A DNA stretch of 64,000 bases from Flavobacterium rivuli WB 3.3-2 = DSM 21788 (GTDB lineage Bacteria; Bacteroidota; Bacteroidia; Flavobacteriales; Flavobacteriaceae), in contig NZ_KB899969.1 in NCBI RefSeq assembly GCF_000378485.1, positions 62,001 to 126,000 of the forward strand. Direction: 5' to 3'. The notes beneath the pieces are model-generated. The model searched no databases and was not told where the DNA came from. It was given only the letters and a program-made list of their open reading frames with translations. The position numbers were made by a program, and so were the translations under genes. This document shows, in pieces, positions 43,547 through 51,422 of the stretch (its first letter is position 1; every line of letters begins with the position of its first letter).

Positions 43547-46165
43547 TTAAAATACTACTTTCTTACTTACTTTGCCACCGGCAGTATCTACTTCTACAAT
43601 AAGCATTTCCTGTTGTGGCTGTAAGCCGGTAACAATAGCTTTTGTGTTGTTAATACCCTGTTGGCTATACAGGGCCCTGCCGCGAATGTCATATATTGTA
43701 ACATTTGTCATTTCTGCAATACCGGTAGTTATGTTTAGTGTGGCGCCATCTTTATAAATAATAACAGTGTTGGCTGCAAGCGCAGGATTATTGGTACTTA
43801 AAGCTTCGGTTGTGTAAACTATTTCAAAACGGTCATTAAATGTACCCGCCTCTGTAGTAAAAGTATAACCATTTGCAATGTCTGTAGTTGTGCCTACAAG
43901 GTTATCTCTTAAGTAAACAGTTTGCCCCTGCGTAAATGTTCCGTCAGCATGGTCGGGCGATAATGTATATTCGCCTGCGCTGTTAGCTATGTAGCCAAGA
44001 GGCACAACATCGGTATTTGTAAAGGCCGGCCTTGCCTGTATTGCCAGTTTGGTATCTGCACCCAAGGTGTATAAAGACAGAGTAGCACTATCATTTAAAA
44101 GATGTCCGTCATATCCGTAGTCTAAGCCCAGAGTGGCTTCGGGTGTATAGACTATTGCAGTTTGGGCAAATTTGTTTTGTGCTCCTGTAATGTTTAGCCA
44201 TAAACGCGACATCTGGTTTTGGCCCTGCCTGAAAAACGGCTGACCACCGCTGGCATTTGCCGGCCTTCTCATGCTATTGTTAAAGGTTATGTTTGCAACT
44301 GTGGGAGTCTCTGCTGTTTTTACTATAAAGCCTTGTCCCTGAGATAATATCCAGTCGCCCGGAGTTTCCGCAGTATAAAATCCAGCCTGTTCAGATCCTC
44401 CGCCTTCGGCAGTATTAGCAACATAAGCTACTTTATTTAAAGTTGCATACGAGGGAGCCTCAGCATTATTTCTTTTCCTCCAGAGGTAAATGGCCGACCC
44501 CGGATTTAGAGTGTTAGAATTAGCTTCATAAAAATCGGCAACACTTATAGGCGATGGGTAAGGATTACCTACAGCAGTGTAGCGGTTGCCTAATACAGAG
44601 GCTGCAATTGTAACCTCACCATTATTAGGAGTGCCGGTAAAGTTACCTGTATATGCCATAGATGCATTGCCACTATAATAACCTGCAAGTGGGTCTGTAT
44701 CCGGCATACGTATAAGGTAACCTTTAGCAGCCTCAAAATTTATAGTTGCTGAAACCGGTATGTAGAACTCACCGTTATTAGTTTCGCTGTAGCCGTATTC
44801 ATAAAAACGTGTTGCTATTGTGTTTGGCGAGAAATTAAGAAGTTCCTGCCCGTTTACCGGAGATGACCACATAGTATAATCAAGCCTGTATAACGGGTTG
44901 CTGTCTTTTATCACGGTAATTAAGCCGGAATTATTAGTATCTGCATCCTGTACAAGCGCGGCATTATTTTGTATGGTTACAGTACCGCCTGCATCTACAA
45001 TAACGTTGTTGGCTATATATAATGTGGCACCTGTATTTACAGTTAGTGTAGCACCATTTTCTACAATTATAGATTTTGCCGTTGCCGTTCCGTCAGGCAC
45101 TATAGGCTGCATTGCAGGTATTGCCGGTATTGTTGCATTTTCATTTATGGTAGGCACTATGTTGCACGCCCAGTTGCCGCGTTCGTGCCAGTTGGTGCTC
45201 ACGCTCCCTGTCCATACATACGTTTGTGTTATTGTTGCTGCAATAGTTTCAGAATAGTCTATGCCACAGGTAAGGTTACCCACAACAGCCCTGTAGTACA
45301 TTGTTCCGCTAAGGTTAGGAGTAATATAGTTTGGTGTAGTAGCACCGCTGCCACCCACAACATTTACCCAGTTATTTGCCCCATCTGCAGATTGTTGCCA
45401 CTGTATGGCACCAAAAGATCCTGTAACACTTACTGTACCGCTACCGTTAGGGCATACAATAATGTTAGGCGATGCCTGCCCTGCCGATGTGTTGCCGATA
45501 TTTACAGCTATAGGGTTAGAAACTGTTGCAGCACACTCGTAACCCGCAGGATATACAATTACATAATAGTAAAAAGTACCGTCCTGGTCTACCGGTGGTG
45601 CATATACGCTTTGCGTAGCACCTGCAATGGCAATACCGTTTACATTACTGTTGGCCTGCCCGTTTGCATACCATTGGTACTGCACATTTTCTCCTACAGC
45701 AGAAACAGTTATTACCGTACCGGTGCCGGAACATGTTGTGGCTCCGTTTTGGGTTAAGATACCTGCGTTTAGGTAAGCCACGTCAGACTGAGTGCCACTA
45801 TTACTTGCGCTGTCATAAATATAACAGGTGTAAGCTGCGGCATCTGCAATCGTACTATTAGTAATGGTTAAGGTAGGCGTTCCTGTGCCACTAACATTGT
45901 TGTTGTCATAAATGGCAACGCCATTTTTTTGCCAAATGTACATAGGGTTAAATATTCCGCTAACCTCTACTGTAAATGTTGCTGTATTGCCTGTACAGGT
46001 GTTTACAGTTTGCGGCTGTTGTGTAATTGTTACTGCAGATGCAGCATTTGTAATCTGGTTAAAAGGTGCCTGAGTAACCGGCGATAGTGCATATACAGTT
46101 GTCTGAATAAACAGTAACAACAGGTATGGCGCATTTTTTAGTAAGGTAATTTTTTTAGCTTCCAT
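43547..46165 (-). CDS. T9SS-secreted Ig-like protein with type C sorting tail
   Basis: The protein has 872 residues. A hydrophobic signal segment (YLLLLFIQTTVYAL) is followed by an Ig-like domain at about 45-135 with paired cysteines (VNTCTGNTATF and AAYTCYIYD). Further Ig-like repeats follow at about 135-310. A stretch containing VWTGSVSTNWHERGNW and ENGATLTVNTGATLYIANN (about 315-415) is seen in many flavobacterial T9SS proteins. A long central region follows, then the type C tail (about 797-872, ending KVSKKVVF). It has no GEVED module, but its sorting tail and terminator are of the same kind as those of the Gev genes. It is probably a surface or secreted protein; its role is unknown. Confidence 0.87.
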   Translation of the reverse strand: MEAKKITLLKNAPYLLLLFIQTTVYALSPVTQAPFNQITNAASAVTITQQPQTVNTCTGNTATFTVEVSGIFNPMYIWQKNGVAIYDNNNVSGTGTPTLTITNSTIADAAAYTCYIYDSASNSGTQSDVAYLNAGILTQNGATTCSGTGTVITVSAVGENVQYQWYANGQANSNVNGIAIAGATQSVYAPPVDQDGTFYYYVIVYPAGYECAATVSNPIAVNIGNTSAGQASPNIIVCPNGSGTVSVTGSFGAIQWQQSADGANNWVNVVGGSGATTPNYITPNLSGTMYYRAVVGNLTCGIDYSETIAATITQTYVWTGSVSTNWHERGNWACNIVPTINENATIPAIPAMQPIVPDGTATAKSIIVENGATLTVNTGATLYIANNVIVDAGGTVTIQNNAALVQDADTNNSGLITVIKDSNPLYRLDYTMWSSPVNGQELLNFSPNTIATRFYEYGYSETNNGEFYIPVSATINFEAAKGYLIRMPDTDPLAGYYSGNASMAYTGNFTGTPNNGEVTIAASVLGNRYTAVGNPYPSPISVADFYEANSNTLNPGSAIYLWRKRNNAEAPSYATLNKVAYVANTAEGGGSEQAGFYTAETPGDWILSQGQGFIVKTAETPTVANITFNNSMRRPANASGGQPFFRQGQNQMSRLWLNITGAQNKFAQTAIVYTPEATLGLDYGYDGHLLNDSATLSLYTLGADTKLAIQARPAFTNTDVVPLGYIANSAGEYTLSPDHADGTFTQGQTVYLRDNLVGTTTDIANGYTFTTEAGTFNDRFEIVYTTEALSTNNPALAANTVIIYKDGATLNITTGIAEMTNVTIYDIRGRALYSQQGINNTKAIVTGLQPQQEMLIVEVDTAGGKVSKKVVF

Positions 46166-46389
46166 GTTTTATTATTTTTTAGTGTATTGCAAAGGACAAT
46201 AATCAAATAATAATATTTTGTTGGGCGCGAGTTAAACACTGTTAAGAATAAGACTACATATTTTACTGCATTAACATAATGTGGTTTAACACATATTTAG
46301 TTACAGGAAATTGCAGTTTAAAATTTGATTTGAGTTATATAAAATGGGCAGTTTTGCACTGCTATAATTAATGAATTATAGTTGTAAAA

Positions 46390-46425
46390 AAAGTACAGCG
46401 CATAGTGGGATTACGCGCTGTACAA
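46390..46425 (-). terminator. Intrinsic terminator with no protein gene before it
   Basis: GTACAGCGC (46393-46401) and GCGCTGTAC (46415-46423) form a perfect 9-bp stem, and on the minus strand seven T residues follow. No minus-strand protein gene lies between here and dusB, which starts at 46777 on the other strand. The terminator therefore points to a non-coding transcript. Confidence 0.75.
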
Positions 46426-46560
46426 AGGAATATAACTTATTTAACCGGTTATTATAAGAAAACCTATGGGGGCTTAGTATCATATCATTTGCAGGTAAAT
46501 AAGTATGACGAAGCTACGGATTAATTACTGAGGGCTACCCGCCTTATGGTTTCTTTTTAT
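46390..46560 (-). ncRNA. Candidate small RNA, possibly 6S-like
   Basis: A minus-strand transcript ending at the 46390-46425 terminator can fold its first part into a rod. AAGAAACC near the 5' end pairs with GGUUUUCUU, then GG-GG pairs with CC-CC around a mismatch. An inner stem pairs GUAAUUAA with UUAUUUAC. A long rod with a central bubble is the shape of 6S RNA, which inhibits RNA polymerase, and a flavobacterial 6S family exists. I found this by eye. No clean TAnnTTTG box is seen at the proposed 5' end, so the start is uncertain. It could instead be another small RNA. Confidence 0.33.
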
Positions 46561-46752
46561 TAATTACTTTTTAATTAAAATAGTCTATAAGTAATTAAGG
46601 TATAAATACCTTACAATATTGTTAACAGGTGCTTCTTAACATTTGCGTTTATGCCGTTGTTCAATTTTTTATGGTTTACCGTAATTGCTACGATTATTTA
46701 TCATCACTACAAACCCGCAACAAGGAGGCTTATCCGTTAGCAAAAAATAGTG

Positions 46753-46760
46753 TAATTTTG
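46753..46760 (+). promoter_or_regulatory. -7 box of dusB
   Basis: TAATTTTG fits TAnnTTTG and lies 16 bases before the dusB ATG, so the leader should be about ten bases. The inverted repeat AAGGTAT-AA-ATACCTT at 46597-46612 lies further upstream and may be a protein site. Confidence 0.5.
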
Positions 46761-46776
46761 CACAAAATGAATACCA

Positions 46777-47778
46777 ATGGTTAAGATAGGTAATATAGAG
46801 CTGCCGGATTTTCCGCTTTTGTTGGCCCCGATGGAAGATGTAAGCGATCCGCCATTCAGGAGGCTGTGCAAGGCACATGGTGCCGACCTTATGTATAGTG
46901 AGTTTATATCGAGCGAAGGGCTTATTCGCGATGCAATGAAAAGCCGAATGAAACTTGATATTTTTGATTATGAGCGCCCTGTAGGTATACAAATATTTGG
47001 TGGAGATGAAGAGGCTATGGCACTTTCGGCAAAAATTGTTGAAGCTGTAAACCCCGATATTGTAGATATTAACTTTGGCTGCCCCGTTAAAAAAGTAGTG
47101 TGTAAAGGTGCCGGTGCTGCGGTGCTTAAGGATATAGACCTTATGGTGCGCCTTACTAAAGCTGTGGTAGACAGTACCCATTTACCGGTTACCGTAAAAA
47201 CCCGCCTGGGTTGGGACAGCGATTCTATTAATATATATGAGGTGGCAGAGCGCTTGCAGGATGTAGGCATTAAAGCGCTAAGCATTCATGGCCGTACACG
47301 TGCACAGATGTATAAAGGCGAAGCCGACTGGACCGAAATTGCAAGGGTTAAGAACAATCCGCGCATCAACATTCCTATTTTTGGCAATGGCGATATAGAC
47401 AGCCCCGAAAAAGCTTTAGATTATAAAAACAGGTATGGCGTAGATGGTGTAATGATAGGCCGTGCCGCCATAGGATATCCGTGGATATTCAATGAAATAA
47501 AACATTATGTAGCTACCGGAGAACATTTACCGGCACCTACAATGGCCGATAGGGTAGAAGCTGCCCGTAACCATGTGCAATGGGCTATAGAATGGAAAGG
47601 CGAACGCCTTGGTGTATTTGAAACCCGCAGGCATTATACTAATTACTTTAAGGGAATACCAAACTTTAAAGAATACAGGCAAAAACTCGTTACTCAGGAT
47701 GCCGCCCAGGATGTTTACAACACCCTCGATGATGTATTACAGCGCTTTGGTGAAGGCTCATTAACAATGCCTGCTTAA
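46777..47778 (+). CDS. dusB: tRNA-dihydrouridine synthase B
   Basis: This flavoenzyme reduces a uridine in the D-loop of tRNAs to dihydrouridine using FMN and NADPH. The 333-residue protein shows the family's TIM-barrel signatures: LLAPMEDVSDPPFRRL near the start, DINFGCPVKKV with the catalytic cysteine at residue 102, and VKTRLGW. Also present are the RNA- and FMN-contacting SIHGRTRAQMYKGEADW, IFGNGDID and GVMIGRAAIGYPW motifs. The length is normal. It marks the right border of the repeat-protein island and is convergent with the BI-1 gene. Confidence 0.95.
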   Translation: MVKIGNIELPDFPLLLAPMEDVSDPPFRRLCKAHGADLMYSEFISSEGLIRDAMKSRMKLDIFDYERPVGIQIFGGDEEAMALSAKIVEAVNPDIVDINFGCPVKKVVCKGAGAAVLKDIDLMVRLTKAVVDSTHLPVTVKTRLGWDSDSINIYEVAERLQDVGIKALSIHGRTRAQMYKGEADWTEIARVKNNPRINIPIFGNGDIDSPEKALDYKNRYGVDGVMIGRAAIGYPWIFNEIKHYVATGEHLPAPTMADRVEAARNHVQWAIEWKGERLGVFETRRHYTNYFKGIPNFKEYRQKLVTQDAAQDVYNTLDDVLQRFGEGSLTMPA

Positions 47779-47795
47779 GCCCGGTACATAATTAT

Positions 47796-47829
47796 AAAAG
47801 CCCCAAAGTACAATTACTTTGGGGCTTTT
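47796..47829. terminator. Bidirectional terminator between dusB and the BI-1 gene
   Basis: AAAAGCCCCAAAGTA and TACTTTGGGGCTTTT form a 15-bp stem with a four-base loop, and T tracts lie in both directions. The stem sequence differs from the CCCCACGC family of the island. Confidence 0.92.
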
Positions 47830-47848
47830 ATATATTATATGGTAGGAG

Positions 47849-48622
47849 TTAATCCCTGCTTTGCAGTTTACTAAGCAATTTTAAAAATTCCACATAAAGC
47901 CATACTAAAGTAATAATGAGGCCCATAGCGCCAAACCATTCCATGTGCTTAGGCAACCTGCGTTGTGCGCCCTGTTCTATCATATCAAAATCAAGGAACA
48001 GGCTTAAAGCGGCCACTACAATTACTACCACGCTAAAGCCTATACTCATAAGCGAATTGCCATGATGAAAAAATGACACGCCAAAGAAAGAGAATAGCAT
48101 TGATATAATGTAATAAGTACCTATTGCAAATATTGAGGCAATTACAATGCCCTTAAACTGTTCTGTAACCTTAACCACCCTAAACCTGTAAAGGGCAAGG
48201 CATACGCCAAAGGTTACCAATGTGCCAAACACGGCCTGCATAACAATGCCCGGATACATGACCTCGAACATGGCAGATATACCGCCTATAAACAACCCTT
48301 CAAACAAAGCGTAGGCAGGGGCAAGGTATGGTAAATTTTTAGGAGAAAAGGTGGCAGCAATAACCATAATAAAACCTATAACTGCTCCGCCAATAGTTAA
48401 TACAAGAGGGTTTTGTCCTGTGTAGGCAGAATACCATGTTGTGGCAGCACCTGCCAGCAAAAGGGCGAAAAGTATAAAGGTTTTTGTAACCGCGCCATTT
48501 ACGGTCATGGTATTGTTATAGTCTATAATTTGTACCGGACGGCCATCATTATCATAAAGGGTTGTATTCTTTTCTGCAAACGATTTGCTTCTTAAAAACG
48601 GGTTGTTAGATTTTAAACGCAT
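47849..48622 (-). CDS. Bax inhibitor-1/YccA family membrane protein
   Basis: The protein has 257 residues. After a soluble N-terminus of about 45 residues it has seven hydrophobic helices, for example AVTKTFILFALLLAGAATTW, PLVLTIGGAVIGFIMVIAAT and GLIITLVWLYVEFLKLLSKL. The LSLFLDFDMIEQGAQRRLP stretch before the last helix is a conserved BI-1/YccA feature, with the paired aspartates thought to act in pH-dependent calcium leak. It sits in the inner membrane. In bacteria, homologues affect proteolysis by FtsH or ion balance. A strong promoter precedes it. Confidence 0.9.
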   Translation of the reverse strand: MRLKSNNPFLRSKSFAEKNTTLYDNDGRPVQIIDYNNTMTVNGAVTKTFILFALLLAGAATTWYSAYTGQNPLVLTIGGAVIGFIMVIAATFSPKNLPYLAPAYALFEGLFIGGISAMFEVMYPGIVMQAVFGTLVTFGVCLALYRFRVVKVTEQFKGIVIASIFAIGTYYIISMLFSFFGVSFFHHGNSLMSIGFSVVVIVVAALSLFLDFDMIEQGAQRRLPKHMEWFGAMGLIITLVWLYVEFLKLLSKLQSRD

Positions 48623-48639
48623 ATAGTGTCAATTTAGCT

Positions 48640-48668
48640 CAAATATAAGATATTTCATATAAATCAAA
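48640..48668 (-). promoter_or_regulatory. Promoter of the BI-1 gene
   Basis: On the minus strand it reads TTTG, 17 bases, TATATTTG. This is the best promoter match in the window. The transcript start should fall near 48634, leaving a leader of about a dozen bases. Confidence 0.7.
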
Positions 48669-48741
48669 AAGTATGCCTGCAATAAAATCTGTATGAAATG
48701 TAATGTGAAATTTTGTTGAAGGGTTGAGGTTTTACAAAATA

Positions 48742-48772
48742 AAAAAGGGAAAACGTGTAGTTTTCCCTTTTT
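48742..48772 (-). terminator. Intrinsic terminator upstream of the BI-1 promoter
   Basis: AAAAAGGGAAAAC and GTTTTCCCTTTTT form a 13-bp stem with A and T tracts on both sides. It lies between the BI-1 promoter and proC, 250 bases past the proC stop. Confidence 0.75.
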
Positions 48773-48918
48773 CGGCCCCCAAAAATACCGTAAAATTTAA
48801 TTTTACTAATGCTATTTTGATGCAAACATAGACGGAAGTCACGTTGCTTCAAAATGTTTTAGATAAAAAGCGCATTTAGTCGATAAACTACATGCATTTT
48901 CTAAATTGTGTATCATTC
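48742..48918 (-). ncRNA. Candidate small RNA between proC and the BI-1 gene
   Basis: A full -7 box on the minus strand (TATATTTG at 48924-48931) and the terminator at 48742-48772 bracket about 177 bases with no convincing reading frame. A perfect GTAAAATTAAATTTTAC palindrome lies inside. This arrangement fits a small non-coding RNA, or a long leader left from a lost gene. No known RNA family was recognised. The rest of the 397-base gap (48932-49019) is very AT-rich and holds the inverted repeat CAATAATTATT/AATAATTATTG at 48986-49016, perhaps a weak proC terminator. Confidence 0.27.
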
Positions 48919-49019
48919 AGTCGCAAATATAATAATTAAATTATTTAAATTTTGAATAATGCTCCCTCAAAATTTGTGTTGAAAGCAATAATTATTTAAA
49001 AATTGAATAATTATTGACT

Positions 49020-49796
49020 TTACCCCTTAATTTTATGCAGCGAAGTCTTAATGCCTTTTATAAGTGATGAGCTAAAACCCTCGTGTTCCATTTCATTAAG
49101 TCCGGCAATGGTGCATCCCTGTGGTGTAGTAACTTTATCTATAAGTTGTTCCGGGTGCGCACCTTCCTGCAATAGCATTTGCGTGGCTCCCAAAGCCGTT
49201 TGTGCCGCGATAGCAAGCGCAGTTTTAGCATCAAAGCCTATCTCTATACCCGCCTGCATACTCGCGCGTATGTAACGCAAGGCAAATGCGGTACCGCAGG
49301 CGCCAAGTACCGTTGCTGCATCCATTAATTTTTCATCGATAATTACTGCGGTGCCCACTTTATCAAAAAGTTCTACAATTGTTTGGGTGTTCTTAATATC
49401 ATCCGCAGCGGCAGATATACACGTAGCCGAAGCACCATACTGCACCGCAATATTTGGCATGATGCGTACCACAACATTGCTGCCGGCGATTTTTTGATTG
49501 AGGTGGTCTACCGTAACGCCACTCGCGCCAGATGCGATTACTTTTCCCTTTACAAGCGGCAGTATTTCCTCCAATACGGCATCTACCTGCCATGGCTTTA
49601 TAGCAAGGATAACAATATCAGCCCTGCTTATACCCGCAGTATTATCTGCAGATGTTGCTATGTCGTACTGTTTTAAATTTTCTATAAGTTGTACATTACG
49701 CCTTGTAACAGTTATGTTATTGCCCGTGGTAAATTGTGCCAGGCCTATGGCTATGGCACTGCCCAGGTTGCCGCCGCCTATTATGTGTATGTTCAT
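49020..49796 (-). CDS. proC: Pyrroline-5-carboxylate reductase
   Basis: ProC makes proline by reducing 1-pyrroline-5-carboxylate with NAD(P)H, the last step of the pathway. The 258-residue protein begins with the Rossmann motif IHIIGGGNLGSAIAIGL, then AIKPWQVDAVL near 65-75, and VVRIMPNIAVQYGAS near 105. It ends with the family signature around ATQMLLQEGAHPEQLIDKV and TPQGCTIAGLNEME. The length is normal. It follows the lipoprotein gene by 20 bases on the same strand, so the two are probably co-transcribed. Confidence 0.95.
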   Translation of the reverse strand: MNIHIIGGGNLGSAIAIGLAQFTTGNNITVTRRNVQLIENLKQYDIATSADNTAGISRADIVILAIKPWQVDAVLEEILPLVKGKVIASGASGVTVDHLNQKIAGSNVVVRIMPNIAVQYGASATCISAAADDIKNTQTIVELFDKVGTAVIIDEKLMDAATVLGACGTAFALRYIRASMQAGIEIGFDAKTALAIAAQTALGATQMLLQEGAHPEQLIDKVTTPQGCTIAGLNEMEHEGFSSSLIKGIKTSLHKIKG

Positions 49797-49816
49797 GGTT
49801 ATGTTCTTATTTATTG

Positions 49817-50467
49817 TTATCCCGCGCCGTTTATATTTACAAGCTGAAGCTTACCATTCTCAAATTTAAAAATCCACCATATAACGCTTTCGCAAAATTC
49901 AGATGAATTTTCGGGAATCTCGTCTTCGGCTACTTCACTTTTGTAATCTTCATTAGAACCCGATCCAACGGATAATGTAACGCGGTCGTTTTTAATTTCT
50001 ATTCCATAAAAACTGTAACAGGGTTCTGTAATTATAAGGTTTTTGTATTCTAAAGTGTCTTTTTGCAGCAGGCCAGTAATGTTTATATTTTTAAATAGTT
50101 CTTTTACCTGTTCTATTTGAATATCATTAGATATTTCCTGAAAATATTTAAGAAATAGTTTCCTGCTAACCTTATCCTCATTAAGTTGTCGCTCTTTTTG
50201 AAATGCTTCGCTGTCAGTATAAATTTGTATCGAATCTGAAAGCGGAAAATTAAAAACACCTGCTATTTTATTTTTATCTTTAGAGGCAAGGATTGCTTTA
50301 AGCTTTCCCAGTTCTTTAATAATTAATTGCCTGTCTGCCTTAACGCCTGCTCTCTTGGGAGTAGTGTTGTCAGAATTATTGTTGCTGCTATTATTACATG
50401 AAACTAAAAATGCGAAAGCTGCTAAATAAGCAAATGTAATGGACGTGCGTTTAAAATTCAATATCAT
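49817..50467 (-). CDS. Predicted lipoprotein of unknown function
   Basis: From the ATG at 50467 the protein has 216 residues and a lipoprotein signal: basic LNFKRTS, a hydrophobic core, then LVSCNNSS with the lipid-anchor cysteine near residue 24. An Asn/Ser-rich linker follows, typical of exposed lipoproteins. The mature part is acidic and mixed alpha/beta, with an ICYSFYGIEI-like strand and a C-terminal WWIFKFENGKLQLVNI strand. The frame is open 30 residues further up, but those residues would put charge before the signal, so I reject the longer start. No known domain was recognised. It precedes proC by 20 bases. Confidence 0.75.
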   Translation of the reverse strand: MILNFKRTSITFAYLAAFAFLVSCNNSSNNNSDNTTPKRAGVKADRQLIIKELGKLKAILASKDKNKIAGVFNFPLSDSIQIYTDSEAFQKERQLNEDKVSRKLFLKYFQEISNDIQIEQVKELFKNINITGLLQKDTLEYKNLIITEPCYSFYGIEIKNDRVTLSVGSGSNEDYKSEVAEDEIPENSSEFCESVIWWIFKFENGKLQLVNINGAG

Positions 50468-50543
50468 ATTAGTTTGATATATGCGGTTTAGCAATTTACT
50501 CAATTGATTGTGGCTAAGATAACAATTTGATACATTGCTTTTA

Positions 50544-50620
50544 CCGTAGAGACGCATTGAATGCGTCTCGCATACTGATGGAAAATTTTATGGGAGACGC
50601 AAGCATTGCGTCTCTACCGG
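50544..50620. repeat. Intergenic palindromic repeat
   Basis: GTAGAGACGCATT-GAATGCGTCTC on the left and GAGACGCAAGCATTGCGTCTCTAC on the right are each self-complementary and complementary to each other. This family of GAGACGC palindromes is common between genes in flavobacteria. It lies in the 290-base gap between the lipoprotein and the AbiC-like gene. No gene is seen there. Confidence 0.65.
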
Positions 50621-50759
50621 AGAATTGTGTGTTCCATTTCGACCGCAGGGAGAAATCTCTTATTATTGTTTAAGATTCCTAACTGCGCTGCGTTCGAGCG
50701 AGTTTATGACGATGTTAAAATATCTGGTCGACACAAAAATTAGCATTAGTAAATTAACA

Positions 50760-51350
50760 CTATGATTCCAATAAAAAAGTTTGAATTTTTTGATTAAATA
50801 AATCTAATTTTTGTATGAACATCCGTAAAATTTCGTCTTTATTGCTTAAGTCTCTAGTGTCGAGTAATTCGGAAATATTTTCTAAAGACTTCCCTAAATT
50901 TTTAACTTCTTCATCTTTTAGAAAGGGAAATAAATGCATGTTTGAAGTGCGAAAATATCTATATTGCCAAATACAATTATGTATTATATTATTTGCTATT
51001 TCAGGATTTGGCTCAATTAAGGACAACCATACTTTTTGCAATTCGAAATTTATCCTCTTATATTCACTCTCTCTAAATTCTCTAAGTAACCTATCTTTTT
51101 CAAACTTTAAATTTTGTTGATTACGCTTTTCTTCAATGTTTGTCAATATATAGGCAATATATATTGTTGCAATCAAGGATAAAAATGAAAAGAGAGCATT
51201 CAATATGCCTCCAAAATAATCCCCTAATGCTCCCCATTGAGTTATATCTTTGGATACGCTTAAAGAATAAAAATTCACTACAAAAAAAATGACTGGAAGA
51301 ATTCCGATTGCAGCTATTCCTGCGATAATGTAAACTAATCTCTTGTCCAT
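50760..51350 (-). CDS. Two-helix membrane protein resembling phage abortive-infection (AbiC-like) proteins
   Basis: From the ATG at 51350 the protein has 196 residues. Two transmembrane helices lie at about 5-27 (VYIIAGIAAIGILPVIFFVV) and 43-68 (FGGILNALFSFLSLIATIYI). They are separated by TQWGALGDYFGGILN, which resembles the WG-GDFFGG-LNP motif of the putative phage abortive-infection family (putAbiC). A charged coiled coil (EEKRNQQNLKFEKDRLLREF) and a helical cytoplasmic domain follow. The coding sequence is AT-rich. An upstream in-frame ATG at 51404 lies past the glyS terminator and is less likely. It is a single gene, not an operon. The defence role is known only for some relatives. Confidence 0.55.
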   Translation of the reverse strand: MDKRLVYIIAGIAAIGILPVIFFVVNFYSLSVSKDITQWGALGDYFGGILNALFSFLSLIATIYIAYILTNIEEKRNQQNLKFEKDRLLREFRESEYKRINFELQKVWLSLIEPNPEIANNIIHNCIWQYRYFRTSNMHLFPFLKDEEVKNLGKSLENISELLDTRDLSNKDEILRMFIQKLDLFNQKIQTFLLES

Positions 51351-51370
51351 ATTTAAATTTAAATTATTAA

Positions 51371-51402
51371 AAAACGCCTCCCGAAAAATCCGGAAGGCGT
51401 TC
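51371..51402 (-). terminator. glyS terminator
   Basis: AACGCCTCCCG and CGGAAGGCGTT form a stem with one T-A-free mismatch in DNA that becomes a G-U pair in minus-strand RNA. A T-rich stretch follows. It separates glyS from the AbiC-like gene. Confidence 0.8.
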
Positions 51403-51422
51403 ATATATCAAATAAAATATAA

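Noticed and set aside
45185..45757. 190-residue plus-strand frame, cysteine-rich
   Set aside because: Antisense to the Ig-like T9SS gene. The composition is what results from reading its complement.
7576..46165. Contact-dependent toxin or polymorphic toxin system
   Set aside because: No toxin C-terminus or immunity gene. The C-termini are constant sorting tails, not variable toxins.
46669..47181. 170-residue minus-strand frame over the dusB start
   Set aside because: Antisense to a clear dusB with its own promoter.
48664..48852. 62-residue minus-strand frame in the proC to BI-1 gap
   Set aside because: It would be cut by the 48742-48772 terminator hairpin and has no ribosome site or protein-like composition.
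50640..50760. A tRNA-like GTTCGAGC word near 50690
   Set aside because: No cloverleaf can be built around it. It is part of the intergenic repeat region.
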